Assembly: GCA_937965785.1 (NCBI GenBank)
Contig: CALCKT010000069.1
Coordinates: 106,455-170,454 of the forward strand
Direction of reading: 5' to 3'
Source of the DNA: an uncultured Propionibacteriaceae bacterium
GTDB taxonomy: Bacteria > Actinomycetota > Actinomycetes > Propionibacteriales > Propionibacteriaceae
Length of the DNA: 64,000 nt
Shown here piece after piece: positions 52,501 through 61,835 of the stretch. The notes beneath the pieces are model-generated. The model had not been told where the DNA came from and did no database searches. It saw only the letters and a program-made list of their open reading frames with translations. The translations under genes and the position numbers were made by a program. Positions within the stretch are counted from its first letter, which is position 1. Every line of letters begins with the position of its first letter.

Positions 52501-54251
52501 ACGGGAACGTAACAGCCACCGGCGGCCACGACGCCGAGGACAGCGGCCACTTGCCCGGCCCCGCGTGGCAGACAGATGACCACCCGGTCGCCTGTGGAAA
52601 TTCCCTGTCCTGACAGCCAGGCGGCGATGTCGAGAGCGCGGTGCGCGAGTTCGGAGAAGCTGTGTTCACCATCGCCGTCAATGATCGCCACTCGCTGCGG
52701 GAAAGTGTTGGCGGTTGTGAAGAACGCGGTGTGCAGGCAGTCGTTCGGCCATTCGGTCGTCGCGGGGACGCGCCGCCGGGCTGCCAGCTGTTTCTCGGAG
52801 ATGTCGATGGCGTCTGTAGCACCGTCCAACCAGTTGGTGAAACACCCGAACATGGTGGCGAGCACATCGGCGTCGATGGTGCCGTCGCGGACATCCCAGT
52901 TGACACACAGCCGTGAGTTCAGTACCGAGACCTGACAGTCGATGAACACCTGCGGGGTCTGGGTGATGCCGCCGGTGATCCGCCATGCCTGTGCGGTCTT
53001 CTCGGTGATTCGCGACGGGTCGATGGCCGCAGTGAAAACGTAGGGAAAGAACCTCTGCACCCCGCCGGTGCGGCGGTTCAGGTCACGCATCACGGAAACA
53101 CCGGAATGGGTGCGGTGATCCAGCACATCGGCCAGCCCGGATGAGATCTGGCGGGTCAGGTCGTCGGTGTCCGAAATCTTGACCGGCACCAGACCCGTCG
53201 AGGTGAAATCGCCGATCAGGGAGCCGATGCGCGGGTGCGCGTCCTGCCGGTCGAGGAGGGTCGCCACCAGGGCGAACTCGCGGTTCTGCGACCAGGTGCC
53301 CAACACTTTCGCGTAACCGCTCATCGCGAGGGCCGCGGGCGAGACCCCGGCCGCCCGGGCGCGGTCGAGGAAGGCGATGGTGGCCTCCGGGCTGAGCGCG
53401 TGGGCGTACCGTGTGAACGTCGCCGGGGCATCGGCGCGTGAAGGGACCAGCGGCAGCTCCGGCGGCTCCGGGGCGGCCCCCAACCGTTCGCTCCAGAACC
53501 TGCGGTCGGCCTGGACACGGTGATCGGACTCATCCAACGAGGTGGCCATGATGTAGTCGCGGAAAGTAGGGCCGGGCTCGCCGAGATCGGTCTCGGGATG
53601 GGCGTGCAGTGCCGCGAGCTGGTCGATCAACAGGGTGATGCCGGTCCAGTCCGCCATCAGGAAGTCGACCGAGACGTGCAGGCGGTCATCGGATGCCGTG
53701 GCCCCGCGGCTGATGCCCAATCGCAGCAGCGGAGGGTTCTCCGCATCCAGCACCTCGTGGGAGAACTCCGCGATCAGCGCGGGAAGTCCCGTCGCATCCA
53801 CCTCGGCGACCGGGGGGCGGGTGATCTCGGAAACCGGATGGACCTGTTGGAAACCCGCGGTGTGGAAGCTGGTGCGCAGAGCGCCGTGACGGGCGATCAA
53901 CAGGTCCAGGGCCCGCTCCAACCGGACGCGATCAATCGGCCCCATGTCCACCTCCAGGTAGGCGTGGCAGGCGATTCCACCGGTCTGGTAAGTGCTGGAG
54001 CGTCCCAGCAGGTAGGCGGCCTGGATGTCGGTGAGGGCGAAGGGCTCGTACTGGTTCGCGGGGTCCTCGGTCAGGGTGTTGCCCTCCTGCAAGGTGGCGA
54101 TCACGGCATCCCGGTTGGCCCGGATGGCCTCCCGGAGCTCGCCGGTCAACGTTCCGGTGGGCGCACGGAACTTCAGAGCACCTTGTTCGACCCACAGCAT
54201 GATCCCGGCATTGCGGGCGGTGGCTATCAGCTGGGTCGCGGTCTCCGACAT
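49503..54251 (-). CDS. NRPS: TubC docking - Cy - A - [MT/E-like insert] - PCP - TE
   Basis: A 1582-residue terminal module like pyochelin PchF. Docking domain 1-55. Cy about 68-500, with PFALTDIQAAYLLGR and the intact motif VDFLMADWTG (DxxxxD). The A domain has IFTSGSTGDPKGVVMTHRA and YLTGDRGRWLPEGEIEFLG; pocket residues read D-L-F-N-V-S-L-I, cysteine-like. Between A8 and A10 lies a roughly 200-residue insert (about 935-1140) where PchE/PchF carry methyltransferase or epimerase domains, here without a clear glycine-rich SAM motif. PCP serine is 1207 (HGADSMV). TE serine is 1359 (GHSIGG). AAAGGAG eight bases upstream fixes the start. It likely releases the product. Confidence 0.93.
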   Translation of the reverse strand: MSETATQLIATARNAGIMLWVEQGALKFRAPTGTLTGELREAIRANRDAVIATLQEGNTLTEDPANQYEPFALTDIQAAYLLGRSSTYQTGGIACHAYLEVDMGPIDRVRLERALDLLIARHGALRTSFHTAGFQQVHPVSEITRPPVAEVDATGLPALIAEFSHEVLDAENPPLLRLGISRGATASDDRLHVSVDFLMADWTGITLLIDQLAALHAHPETDLGEPGPTFRDYIMATSLDESDHRVQADRRFWSERLGAAPEPPELPLVPSRADAPATFTRYAHALSPEATIAFLDRARAAGVSPAALAMSGYAKVLGTWSQNREFALVATLLDRQDAHPRIGSLIGDFTSTGLVPVKISDTDDLTRQISSGLADVLDHRTHSGVSVMRDLNRRTGGVQRFFPYVFTAAIDPSRITEKTAQAWRITGGITQTPQVFIDCQVSVLNSRLCVNWDVRDGTIDADVLATMFGCFTNWLDGATDAIDISEKQLAARRRVPATTEWPNDCLHTAFFTTANTFPQRVAIIDGDGEHSFSELAHRALDIAAWLSGQGISTGDRVVICLPRGAGQVAAVLGVVAAGGCYVPVDVSHPRARRERVIASCGARVVLDADVLETIPQAGDPAQVRVANDPDADAYVIFTSGSTGDPKGVVMTHRAALNTIVDVRNRWNVGDEDRGLMVSSLGFDLSVFDIFGVLAFGGSLVIPAPSDYTDPSVWADLVSAHGVTLWNSAPAQASMVCDAAAPGALAGLRLVLVSGDWVPVNLGSRLWEHNPSMTVVALGGATEAGIWSNFHVVAPGDENRSSVPYGVALSGQAMDVVDADGHSRPDLVAGDIVIAGGSLARCYENDPESTTARFVERAGTRWYLTGDRGRWLPEGEIEFLGRLDTQVKVRGHRIELGEIESTALGCEGVAQAVAVAHSPDPQTPRDRQIALFVTPTDNGERSGLATYLDSALAVAERTAAKQGAPGTTTHDARLVAALTHRLAAWLSRHERHTLNIVEFASGEPVAPTVIPVIHGFDFQYHLFSDDTAHQVVGDMRLISHGWAPGAEIATHDSSNMVIVGAGIPPEVVAAELNHLASNAWVIVLGGDDKALANAGACVVMPLGGGITGHVAVFDTLDAEELVKQVRQVLAEQLPPGWIPATVAVRSELPLTPNGKVDRAGLVELANGTAPEVAVVADEDSLCLEICRVVLHRPELAAGDNLFAHGADSMVMAQLVTAVQKQLPQAAGFSFDVILRALMDDPRPIGLDSFLQDSGTGIDSPASPAVTLPADVEHGVRLLPQAEGEGTLLRVLAPGALGSSGYLEALATKLRIAGQVVGVELTDPAWYLSLPKETAFTELAQTVAPLVADLSPSRVQVIGHSIGGFLAGHISGALGDLGVETLAPVIINATPLTMVGSDELLREIFFLSVVGMPITNLGLELSDLMSLGAVMTAASASGQLDIPATLAIIGPSDPTLGATAERLLGFYAMSDAERLASYARNQRRNTGEDVDEELLHAQHDLFSHNYAASESPPPTLLTDIHLVVSDQDNSYIPGVAEQRVSYWRQATIGELHEHAVPGDHFSCVTPPLVSKLADTILRLSRENA

Positions 54252-54308
54252 GTCTGGAACTCCTTTGATGGCATTGGTTTCGCCGAGGCGGGGCACCACC
54301 CCTGAGCA

Positions 54309-54327
54309 TTAGGCGAGCCTAACCTAA
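54309..54327. promoter_or_regulatory. DtxR/IdeR iron box between the two divergent NRPS operons
   Basis: TTAGGCGAGCCTAACCTAA agrees with the consensus at 16 of 19 positions. It lies between the leftward NRPS-TEII-ligase operon and the rightward NRPS-reductase operon and can govern both. Confidence 0.88.
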
Positions 54328-54425
54328 AACTTGTATGCTTCCGGAGCTGGGCCAGAATCCCGTGTCCGGGGTGCATCGTGGACCATCACGAGGATGAGCT
54401 GGTAGGGCGACGACGAGGAATAACC

Positions 54426-57400
54426 GTGAATGGTGGTGCTGTGAAGTCGGAAGCTGGAGGAAACACGATTCGTGAGGCGGTACGGGCGATGCTGGCCGAA
54501 CGGCTCGATGCCGATCCCGACGAGATCGAGTGGGACGACGAACTGACGATGCTCGGTGTGGATTCGATCTCCCTCATGGCGGTGCTCGAGTGGCACCTGG
54601 CACGCACCGGGGTTCGCATTCCTTTCACCGACGCCGTCTCCACCCGAACCATCGGTTCGTTGGGTGACCTGCTGGAGAGCAGCGCCGAGGACCGGCAGGG
54701 CTCGCAAGCGACGAGACCGGTGGAACTACCTGACGTGGATCCAGGCCGGCCCTTCGGGCTTTCCGTGATGTCCCAGGCATACTGGGCCGGGCAGCATCTC
54801 GACGAGGGGGCGACACCGATCGTCGCCCACTTCTACCACGAGTTCGACGGGGGCCCGGTGGACGTCGAACGCATGGAGCGGGCCTGCCGGCTGCTCTACG
54901 AACGCAACCCGATGCTGCGTGCGGTGGTGACCGCCGAGGGTACCCAGTACGTGCGAGACTTTGGGCGGTGGCGCCTTCCGGTCGAGGATCTGCGTGAACT
55001 TGACTCAGCGGCCGTCGAGGAAAGGTTGCTGGAGATCCGGGAGGAACGCGCCCAGTCGAACATGCGCCCTGAACGGGGCGAGGTTTTCGAGGTCGGGCTG
55101 GCCCTGCTGCCGGGTGCCCGCAGCCGCACCTTCGTCAAGCTCTACATGGGTGTCGCCGACGCGATGAGCTTCAAGATGGCCCTCGAACAGCTGGCGGCGA
55201 ACTACCGGGATCCGGAGGCCCCATGGCATGAACCCGGCATCAGCTACGCCCAGTACGTCACGGTCACCGCCGAACCGGATGCCTCGCACGAGGCCGACCG
55301 CGCCTGGTGGGCGTCCCGCCTCGACTCGGTCAACCCGGCACCCGAGCTTCCCCCGGGCCGGCAGGACGGACGCGTCCATTCGCGTCGCCTGGCCCACCAG
55401 TTCACTCCCGAGCAGTGGCGCGACCTGCAGGAGGTGGCCGCCTCGCTGGGGGCCACCCCGACGGTGCTGGTGCTGACCGTCTTCGGTGAAACCCTGGGAT
55501 CCTGGTCCACCACCAAGGATTTCGTGGTGAACATGCCGGTTTTCCGTCGCGCCGACCTGCACCCCGATGTTCCCCGCCTGGTCGGTGACTTCACCGGATC
55601 GCTGCTGGTGAACCTGTCCACAGGTGGTGCAGCGGGCCTGTCCGAGAAGGTGCGGGACAACTCCGTTCGGGTCGCGGAGGCACTGGCCCATTCCCGCTAC
55701 TCCGGCGTCGAGGTGCTTCGCGACCTGAACCGTGGCACACCGGAGCGTCGCACCGCTCCGGTCGTGTTCACCTCCGCCCTGGGGATCGGTGAGCTGTTCT
55801 CCGCGGACTTCATCGAGATCTTCGGCCCACCTTCGTGGGTTGTCTCCCAGGGGCCGACGGTCCTCGTCGACTGCCAGATCTCGGTTCTCGGCGGACGGCT
55901 CTGCGTCAACTGGGATGTCCGCGAGGGTGTCGTTGACGACACCGTGGTCGATGCGATGTTCACTTCCTTCGTCGAGTCCTTGGGTGCTGTTGCGGGAGAT
56001 GGAGCGAGTGCCGGTCCCGTCAGGGTCCCAGAGACCCAGCTGAAGGTGCGCGCCGCGCGCAGGGAGACCTGGCTGGCCACCGCCAGGGAACGGGGCTCTC
56101 TTCCCGCGCAGGAACGTGGTGCCGAGCTGGGCTGCCTGCATGCTGGTTTCTTCGCGACGGCTTCCACCGACCCTGATCGTGTCGCGGTGATCGATGCCAC
56201 CGGTGAGCACACATTCGGCGAGATCGCATCCGCGGCCGCGGGGCTGGCCGGCTGGCTCCGCGCGAAGGGCATCGAACCGGGGGAGCGCGTCGTGGTGTGC
56301 TGCCACCGCGGGGTCGAGCAGGTCATCGCCTGCCTCGGGGTGCTCGCGGCAGGTGGTTGTTACGTCCCGGTCGACGTCAACCACCCCGAGGCCCGCCGCG
56401 GTGTCGTCGTGAACGTCTGTGACGCCCGCTGGGTGATCTGCGGGCGCGGCTCTGCCGGTGATGGCGGCTGGTGTGGTCCGGAACGCCTGGTGGATCTCGC
56501 CGACGTTCCTGTGGAGCAGGACTGGAAGCCCGAGAGCATCGCAGACGATCCCGATCACGACGCCTACGTCATCTTCACCTCCGGGTCCACCGGGGAGCCG
56601 AAGGGCGTCGTGATGACTCATCGAGGCGCCATGACCACCATCGACGATGTCGCGGCGCGGTGGGGGACAGGGGTCGGGGACCGTGGCCTGATGGTTTCCT
56701 CGCTGGGTTTCGACCTGTCGGTTTTCGACCTGTTCGGGGTGATGGGTCGCGGCGGATCCCTGGTCATCCCGCCACCCGCCACCTACGCCGACCCGGGCGT
56801 GTGGGTCGAGCTGGTCACCAGGCACGGGGTGAACCTGTGGAACTCGGCGCCGGCTCAGGCGTCGATGCTCCTCGACACCTGCGGACCGGGCGAACTCGCT
56901 GGCCTGCGTTTCGTCCTGGTTTCCGGCGACTGGGTTCCCGTTGACCTCGGGGTGCGGTTGTGGGAGCACAACCCGCGAATGACCGTCGTCGCGGGTGGCG
57001 GCGCCACCGAGGCCGGGATCTGGTCGAACTGCCACGTGCTGGCCCCCGGCGACGAGGGCGGTGCCTCCATTCCTTACGGCATCGCCCTGTCGGGCCAGGA
57101 CATGGACGTCGTCGACACCCATCTGAACCCCTGCCCCGACCTGGTGGCGGGCGACATCGTCATCGCCGGTGATGCCCTGGCGAGAGGATACGAGAACGAT
57201 CCCGAGCTGACCGCGAGGAAGTTCATCACCGACCCGAGGGGGCGTCGGATCTATCTGACCGGTGACCGTGGACGCTGGTTGCCGAACGGTGAGATCGAGT
57301 TCCTGGGTCGGTTGGACACCCAGGTGAAGATCCACGGGCACCGGATCGAACTGACCGATGTCGAACACGCCATCGCATCCCATCCAGAGGTGGCCAAGGC

Positions 57401-60400
57401 CGTCGTGGTCGCATCGGAGGGCATGGACCGGGCCATGTACGGCGCGGTCGTCCCCGTGCCCGGCGCGGATCCGGGCATCGACGAACTGGTCGCCTGGCAG
57501 GCGGACCGGATTCCGTGGCCCTGCTCCTTCCTGAGCCTCCTGGACGAATTTCCGCTGACCAGAAACGGCAAGGTGGACCGCAAGGCCCTGCTGAGTCTCC
57601 TGCTGGCGGCGCACCAGACCGACGACGAGACCACCGGAACCCGAACTGGTGACCTCGATCCCGTCGCCCGGCAGGTCGCGGACTTCTGGCAGGAACAGCT
57701 CGGGGTCCCGGTGCGCGGCGGGAACGATGACTTCTTCCTGCTCGGTGGGGATTCGCTGATCGCGTCGCGCGTGATCTCGAGGATGCGTCGGGCAGGCTGG
57801 CAGGCGAGCCTGGCGACGGTTTTCACCAACCCACGGCTCGCTGATTTCGCAGCCGGCTGCACGCCACCCACCGAGCCCGTGGTCACCGGTCCCGTGCTGA
57901 CCCACGACGACGAGAACGCGTTGGAGCCCTTCGACCTGACCGAGGTGCAGCGGGCCTACCTGGTGGGTCGGGACCCCGGGCTGGTCCTGGGAGGTGTGGA
58001 CTGCATCTTCTACCGCGAATACCGAGTCGAATCGGTTGATGAGAACCGGCTCGGTGAGGCCGTCGACGCCGTCGTCGCGCGGCACCCGATGTTGCGCGCC
58101 ATCGTCGAGGACGAGCGCCAGCGGGTGTTGCCTCAGGTGCCGTCGTACCGGGTGATCCGCGCCGGCGGTCAGGCCGCTGAGCGGATGAGGACCGAACTGG
58201 CCGCCCGTCGATTCGAGCCCAATAGCTGGCCGCCATTCGACATCCGGGTGCTCGATCTCGACGGGGCGACTCGTGTCTGCGTCGCCACCAATTCGCTGAT
58301 CCTCGACGCCGCGTCGGTGCTCAACCTCCAGCGCGAGATCGACGCGGTCCATGCCGGTGAGCAACTGCCACATCCACCGGAGATCGATTTCCGCGACTAC
58401 GTCACCGGACACCTGAGCGATGCCGCGGGCCGGGCCGCCGAGCTGAGCGCCGCCCGGCGGCACTGGGCCGGCAGGGTGGAGGAACTGCCCGCTTCCCCCG
58501 CCCTGCCGCTGGCCCGTGAACCCGAGGAGATCGGGGTGCCGGTCTTCGAACGCGAGTTCATCGAGATTGACGCATCCGCCTGGTCCGCCATAACCAGGGC
58601 CTGCCGGAATCACCAGGTGACCCCCTCCGCGCTGGTGCTGGCGAGCTTCTGCGAGACCTTGCGGATCTTCAGCGGACAGGACGGCGTTTCGGTGACCGTC
58701 ACGGTCTTCGACCGCCCTGCCGTCCACCCCGACATCGAACAGGTGATGGGGGATTTCACCTCACTGCTGGTTTCCGGGTATCGCGTCGCCGAGACCGAGC
58801 CGTGGGCAACCCGCGTCAGGCGGGTCTCGGAGAACCTCGCGGAGGATCTCGAACATGTTGGGCTGGGCATGGCGGCGATCTCGCGGCTGGCCCGGGACGC
58901 CGGCGGTGAAACCGGTTTCCCGGTGGTCTTCACCTCGGCCCTCGGCGTCGAGCAGAGTTTCGGCGGGGACGGCGGCCTGTTCCGTGAATGCACGGGTGGG
59001 ATGTCCGCGACCGGTCAGGTCTGGCTCGACCACCAGGTCAGCGACGACGGCCACGGCGGGGTGCGGATCAACTGGGACCACGTGAAGGGCCTGTTCCCAC
59101 CCGGATTCATCGCCTCGGCGATCACCCATCAGCGGCGCCTGCTCGACTTCGCGGCCACCGGTGACTGGAACCAAACCCCGGTTCCCGGGGTCACGGAGAC
59201 CGAACGTGCCGCTCGCGCGAGTCACCTGAGGCCTCGTGTGGGGACCCCGCGCACCCTGCACGCCCCCTTCGTCGAGCTGGCCACGTCCCAGCCCGACGCC
59301 ACCGCGATGATCGGCGCCGACGGCAGCGAATGGACACGGGGACGGCTCCTCGACGGGGCTCTGCGCGTCGCATCCTGGCTGCGCACCCGGAACATGGAGC
59401 CGCGGGAACAGGTCATGGTCTCGCTGAGCGATCCGGCCCTGCGGGTGGTCGCGATCCTCGGGGTGTTGCTCGCCGGCGGCAGCTACGTCCCGGTTGGTGT
59501 CGATCACCCGGAGGGGCGCATCACCTCGATCAGGAACCAAACCGGCCTGCGACTGGTCCTCGACGACGCCTGGGCCAGCACATGGAACCCCGGGGACAAC
59601 CCCCCGCCAACCGGTTTCGATGCCGGACCGGCGGTCCCGACGGACATCGCCTACACGATCTTCACATCCGGCTCCACGGGTGAACCGAAGGGCGTCATGC
59701 TGTCGCACGCCCAAGCGGCGGCAACCATCGATGCCGTCATCGACCGCTGGAGTCCCGAAGGTGGTTGGCGCGGCATAGGGGTTTCGGCGATCGACTTCGA
59801 CCTCTCCGTTTTCGACCTGTTCGGGACCTTGGGGTCGGGAGGACTGCTGGTCCTCGTCGATGACGAGCACCGCCGCGATGCCCAGCACTGGGCGGCGATG
59901 ATCGCTGAACACCAGCTCAACTACTGGAACACCGTTCCCACCCTGCTGGAGATGCTGCTGGTCTCGGCCACCCCGGGTGAACTCGATTCCCTGCGCTCGG
60001 TGATCGTCTCCGGCGATCGTGTCCCGCTGAACCTCGACCAGCGCCTCAGAGACGCGGCCCCGTGGGCCACCCTGGTGGCGATGGGGGGCGCGACCGAGGC
60101 GGCGATCTGGTCCAACTGGTTCGAACCGGCCAGCGCGAGCGAGTGGCGGGATCAGGTTCCGGGGTGGGCAGGGGTGCCCTACGGTTACCCGCTGGCGGGG
60201 CAGGCGTTCGACGTGCTCACACCCGCCGGGGTTTCCTGCCCGGACTGGGTGATCGGTGAGCTCACCATCTCCGGCTGTGGTGTTGCCGAGGGATACATCG
60301 GTACGGACCAGGGCGGTTTCTTCACCACCGACGACGGGCGCCGGCTCTACCGCACCGGAGATCTTGGACGTTTCAGGCCCGGTGGTTTGCTGGAGATCCT

Positions 60401-61835
60401 CGGGCGCAGCGACGATCAGATCAAGGTCCGCGGCCACCGGATCACCACCGGGGAGATCGAGGTCAATGCGGAGGCCCTGACCGGGGTGGACCGTGCCGCC
60501 GCCGGTGTCGTGCAGGGCAGCGACGGGGCCGTCCTGGCCCTGGCCGCGACCCTGCACCATGCGCCGATCCAGCCCGGGCCGCTCCCGATCCCGGGCGAGG
60601 TCACGGCCCCCGGCCACGGGCCCAGCCAGGAGCAGAGACTGAGAAGAACCGCAGGTATCCTCACCGAGGTCATAGCGGGCGTTCGCGACCCCGCCGCGAC
60701 GCAGGTCGTCGAACTCTGGCGGGCCTGGCTGGCACGGAATCCCGTGGCCGTGGCACCCTCCGGTCCTGACGTCACTGTCGTCGATCTGCTGACCGGAATC
60801 CTGAACCGGCACCGTCCGGTGGCCGACCTGGTGGAGAACCCGGCCACCGACGTCGCCCGGCAGATCTTCGACCAGCCCGACTCCGCTGCCGCCGTCGCGT
60901 GGTTGCTCGAACGCGCCAGAACCGTTCCTGCCACACGTGTCGGATGGTGGACCTCCACCGCCGTCGCGGCCCGGCTCGCGGAAGCACTCGACGCGGAGCT
61001 GACCGGGGACGCCCTGATACCGACCGGCGAGGTTCCCTGCTGGGTCGGGGGCGGATTCGACCTGGTACTCGCCCCGCTCAGCATGCACACCTTCCCCGAC
61101 CCGGCACGTGCGTTGCGACGCGCCCGCGCGGCTCTGGCGCCCGGTGGTCTGCTGATTGCGGTGGAGATCGAATCACTGGCTCCCGAGGCCATGCTCTCGG
61201 CGGTGATTCTTTCCGACGGATTTGGCCACGACCCGGCCCGGCTCTCCGACCCCGCCAGGGGAAACTGCCACACGGTGGCCGAATGGGCTGACCTGGCGGT
61301 GCTCGTCGGCCTGGAGCTCGTCGAACACGTGATGGTCTCCGGCACACCGGTACGGGGTTTCGTCCTGCACCGCCCGGAAGATGTCGCGGACCTCGACGCC
61401 GACTGGGTCCGGGACCAGCTGTCCGAACGACTTCCCGGTCCCTTGGTTCCGCGAGTCTGCGAGATCATCGACAACCTCCCGACCACTCGCAACGGAAAGG
61501 TCGACCGGGGCGCCGCCATGGCCGCCCTCCCCACGGGGCGGAACGAACCGGACACCGTTGGGCAACCTCCGCTGCCCGGCCTTGAGGAACTGGTCGCTTC
61601 CTGCTGGCGTGACCTGCTGGGCGCCACGAAGATCTGTCGCCAGGACTCGCTGTTCGACCATGGCGGTGACTCGCTGTCGGCGGCCCGGCTGGTCAGTGAA
61701 CTGGAGTTGCGCGTCGGGGTGCGACTCTCGCTGAGGCAGATCCTGGAGACCCCGTCGGTCGCCGGAATTGCGGCGGCCCTGGCGGCCGCTGGATGCTCGG
61801 AGGGAGCGGATGACATCGAGGAGGGCGAGCTGTGA
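54426..61835 (+). CDS. NRPS: ArCP - Cy1 - A1 - PCP - Cy2 - A2 [MT/E-like insert] - PCP
   Basis: A 2469-residue starter-plus-two-module synthetase resembling HMWP2/PchE. ArCP 12-85 (Ser47, GVDSISL). Cy1 about 107-520; its active region YMGVADAMSF lacks the first Asp of DxxxxD. A1 572-1056 (IFTSGSTGEPKGVVMTHRG; pocket D-L-F-N-V-S-G-I). PCP Ser1110 (GGDSLIAS). Cy2 1168-1576 (FDLTEVQRAYLVGR; NSLILDAASV, first Asp is Asn). A2 1600-2365 (pocket D-L-F-N-V-S-M-I) with a methyltransferase-fold insert about 2070-2320 (FDLVLAPLSMHTFPDPARAL, LAPGGLLIAVE), the place where PchE and HMWP2 carry an epimerase. Final PCP Ser2416. No TE. GAGGAA before the GTG fixes the start. Confidence 0.94.
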   Translation: MNGGAVKSEAGGNTIREAVRAMLAERLDADPDEIEWDDELTMLGVDSISLMAVLEWHLARTGVRIPFTDAVSTRTIGSLGDLLESSAEDRQGSQATRPVELPDVDPGRPFGLSVMSQAYWAGQHLDEGATPIVAHFYHEFDGGPVDVERMERACRLLYERNPMLRAVVTAEGTQYVRDFGRWRLPVEDLRELDSAAVEERLLEIREERAQSNMRPERGEVFEVGLALLPGARSRTFVKLYMGVADAMSFKMALEQLAANYRDPEAPWHEPGISYAQYVTVTAEPDASHEADRAWWASRLDSVNPAPELPPGRQDGRVHSRRLAHQFTPEQWRDLQEVAASLGATPTVLVLTVFGETLGSWSTTKDFVVNMPVFRRADLHPDVPRLVGDFTGSLLVNLSTGGAAGLSEKVRDNSVRVAEALAHSRYSGVEVLRDLNRGTPERRTAPVVFTSALGIGELFSADFIEIFGPPSWVVSQGPTVLVDCQISVLGGRLCVNWDVREGVVDDTVVDAMFTSFVESLGAVAGDGASAGPVRVPETQLKVRAARRETWLATARERGSLPAQERGAELGCLHAGFFATASTDPDRVAVIDATGEHTFGEIASAAAGLAGWLRAKGIEPGERVVVCCHRGVEQVIACLGVLAAGGCYVPVDVNHPEARRGVVVNVCDARWVICGRGSAGDGGWCGPERLVDLADVPVEQDWKPESIADDPDHDAYVIFTSGSTGEPKGVVMTHRGAMTTIDDVAARWGTGVGDRGLMVSSLGFDLSVFDLFGVMGRGGSLVIPPPATYADPGVWVELVTRHGVNLWNSAPAQASMLLDTCGPGELAGLRFVLVSGDWVPVDLGVRLWEHNPRMTVVAGGGATEAGIWSNCHVLAPGDEGGASIPYGIALSGQDMDVVDTHLNPCPDLVAGDIVIAGDALARGYENDPELTARKFITDPRGRRIYLTGDRGRWLPNGEIEFLGRLDTQVKIHGHRIELTDVEHAIASHPEVAKAVVVASEGMDRAMYGAVVPVPGADPGIDELVAWQADRIPWPCSFLSLLDEFPLTRNGKVDRKALLSLLLAAHQTDDETTGTRTGDLDPVARQVADFWQEQLGVPVRGGNDDFFLLGGDSLIASRVISRMRRAGWQASLATVFTNPRLADFAAGCTPPTEPVVTGPVLTHDDENALEPFDLTEVQRAYLVGRDPGLVLGGVDCIFYREYRVESVDENRLGEAVDAVVARHPMLRAIVEDERQRVLPQVPSYRVIRAGGQAAERMRTELAARRFEPNSWPPFDIRVLDLDGATRVCVATNSLILDAASVLNLQREIDAVHAGEQLPHPPEIDFRDYVTGHLSDAAGRAAELSAARRHWAGRVEELPASPALPLAREPEEIGVPVFEREFIEIDASAWSAITRACRNHQVTPSALVLASFCETLRIFSGQDGVSVTVTVFDRPAVHPDIEQVMGDFTSLLVSGYRVAETEPWATRVRRVSENLAEDLEHVGLGMAAISRLARDAGGETGFPVVFTSALGVEQSFGGDGGLFRECTGGMSATGQVWLDHQVSDDGHGGVRINWDHVKGLFPPGFIASAITHQRRLLDFAATGDWNQTPVPGVTETERAARASHLRPRVGTPRTLHAPFVELATSQPDATAMIGADGSEWTRGRLLDGALRVASWLRTRNMEPREQVMVSLSDPALRVVAILGVLLAGGSYVPVGVDHPEGRITSIRNQTGLRLVLDDAWASTWNPGDNPPPTGFDAGPAVPTDIAYTIFTSGSTGEPKGVMLSHAQAAATIDAVIDRWSPEGGWRGIGVSAIDFDLSVFDLFGTLGSGGLLVLVDDEHRRDAQHWAAMIAEHQLNYWNTVPTLLEMLLVSATPGELDSLRSVIVSGDRVPLNLDQRLRDAAPWATLVAMGGATEAAIWSNWFEPASASEWRDQVPGWAGVPYGYPLAGQAFDVLTPAGVSCPDWVIGELTISGCGVAEGYIGTDQGGFFTTDDGRRLYRTGDLGRFRPGGLLEILGRSDDQIKVRGHRITTGEIEVNAEALTGVDRAAAGVVQGSDGAVLALAATLHHAPIQPGPLPIPGEVTAPGHGPSQEQRLRRTAGILTEVIAGVRDPAATQVVELWRAWLARNPVAVAPSGPDVTVVDLLTGILNRHRPVADLVENPATDVARQIFDQPDSAAAVAWLLERARTVPATRVGWWTSTAVAARLAEALDAELTGDALIPTGEVPCWVGGGFDLVLAPLSMHTFPDPARALRRARAALAPGGLLIAVEIESLAPEAMLSAVILSDGFGHDPARLSDPARGNCHTVAEWADLAVLVGLELVEHVMVSGTPVRGFVLHRPEDVADLDADWVRDQLSERLPGPLVPRVCEIIDNLPTTRNGKVDRGAAMAALPTGRNEPDTVGQPPLPGLEELVASCWRDLLGATKICRQDSLFDHGGDSLSAARLVSELELRVGVRLSLRQILETPSVAGIAAALAAAGCSEGADDIEEGEL

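Noticed and set aside
55005..58727. Very long open frame antisense to the two-module NRPS, with others at 58761-61088 and 60416-62653
   Set aside because: They mirror the GC-rich third-position bias of the sense gene, show no domain logic and lie entirely within a well-supported NRPS.
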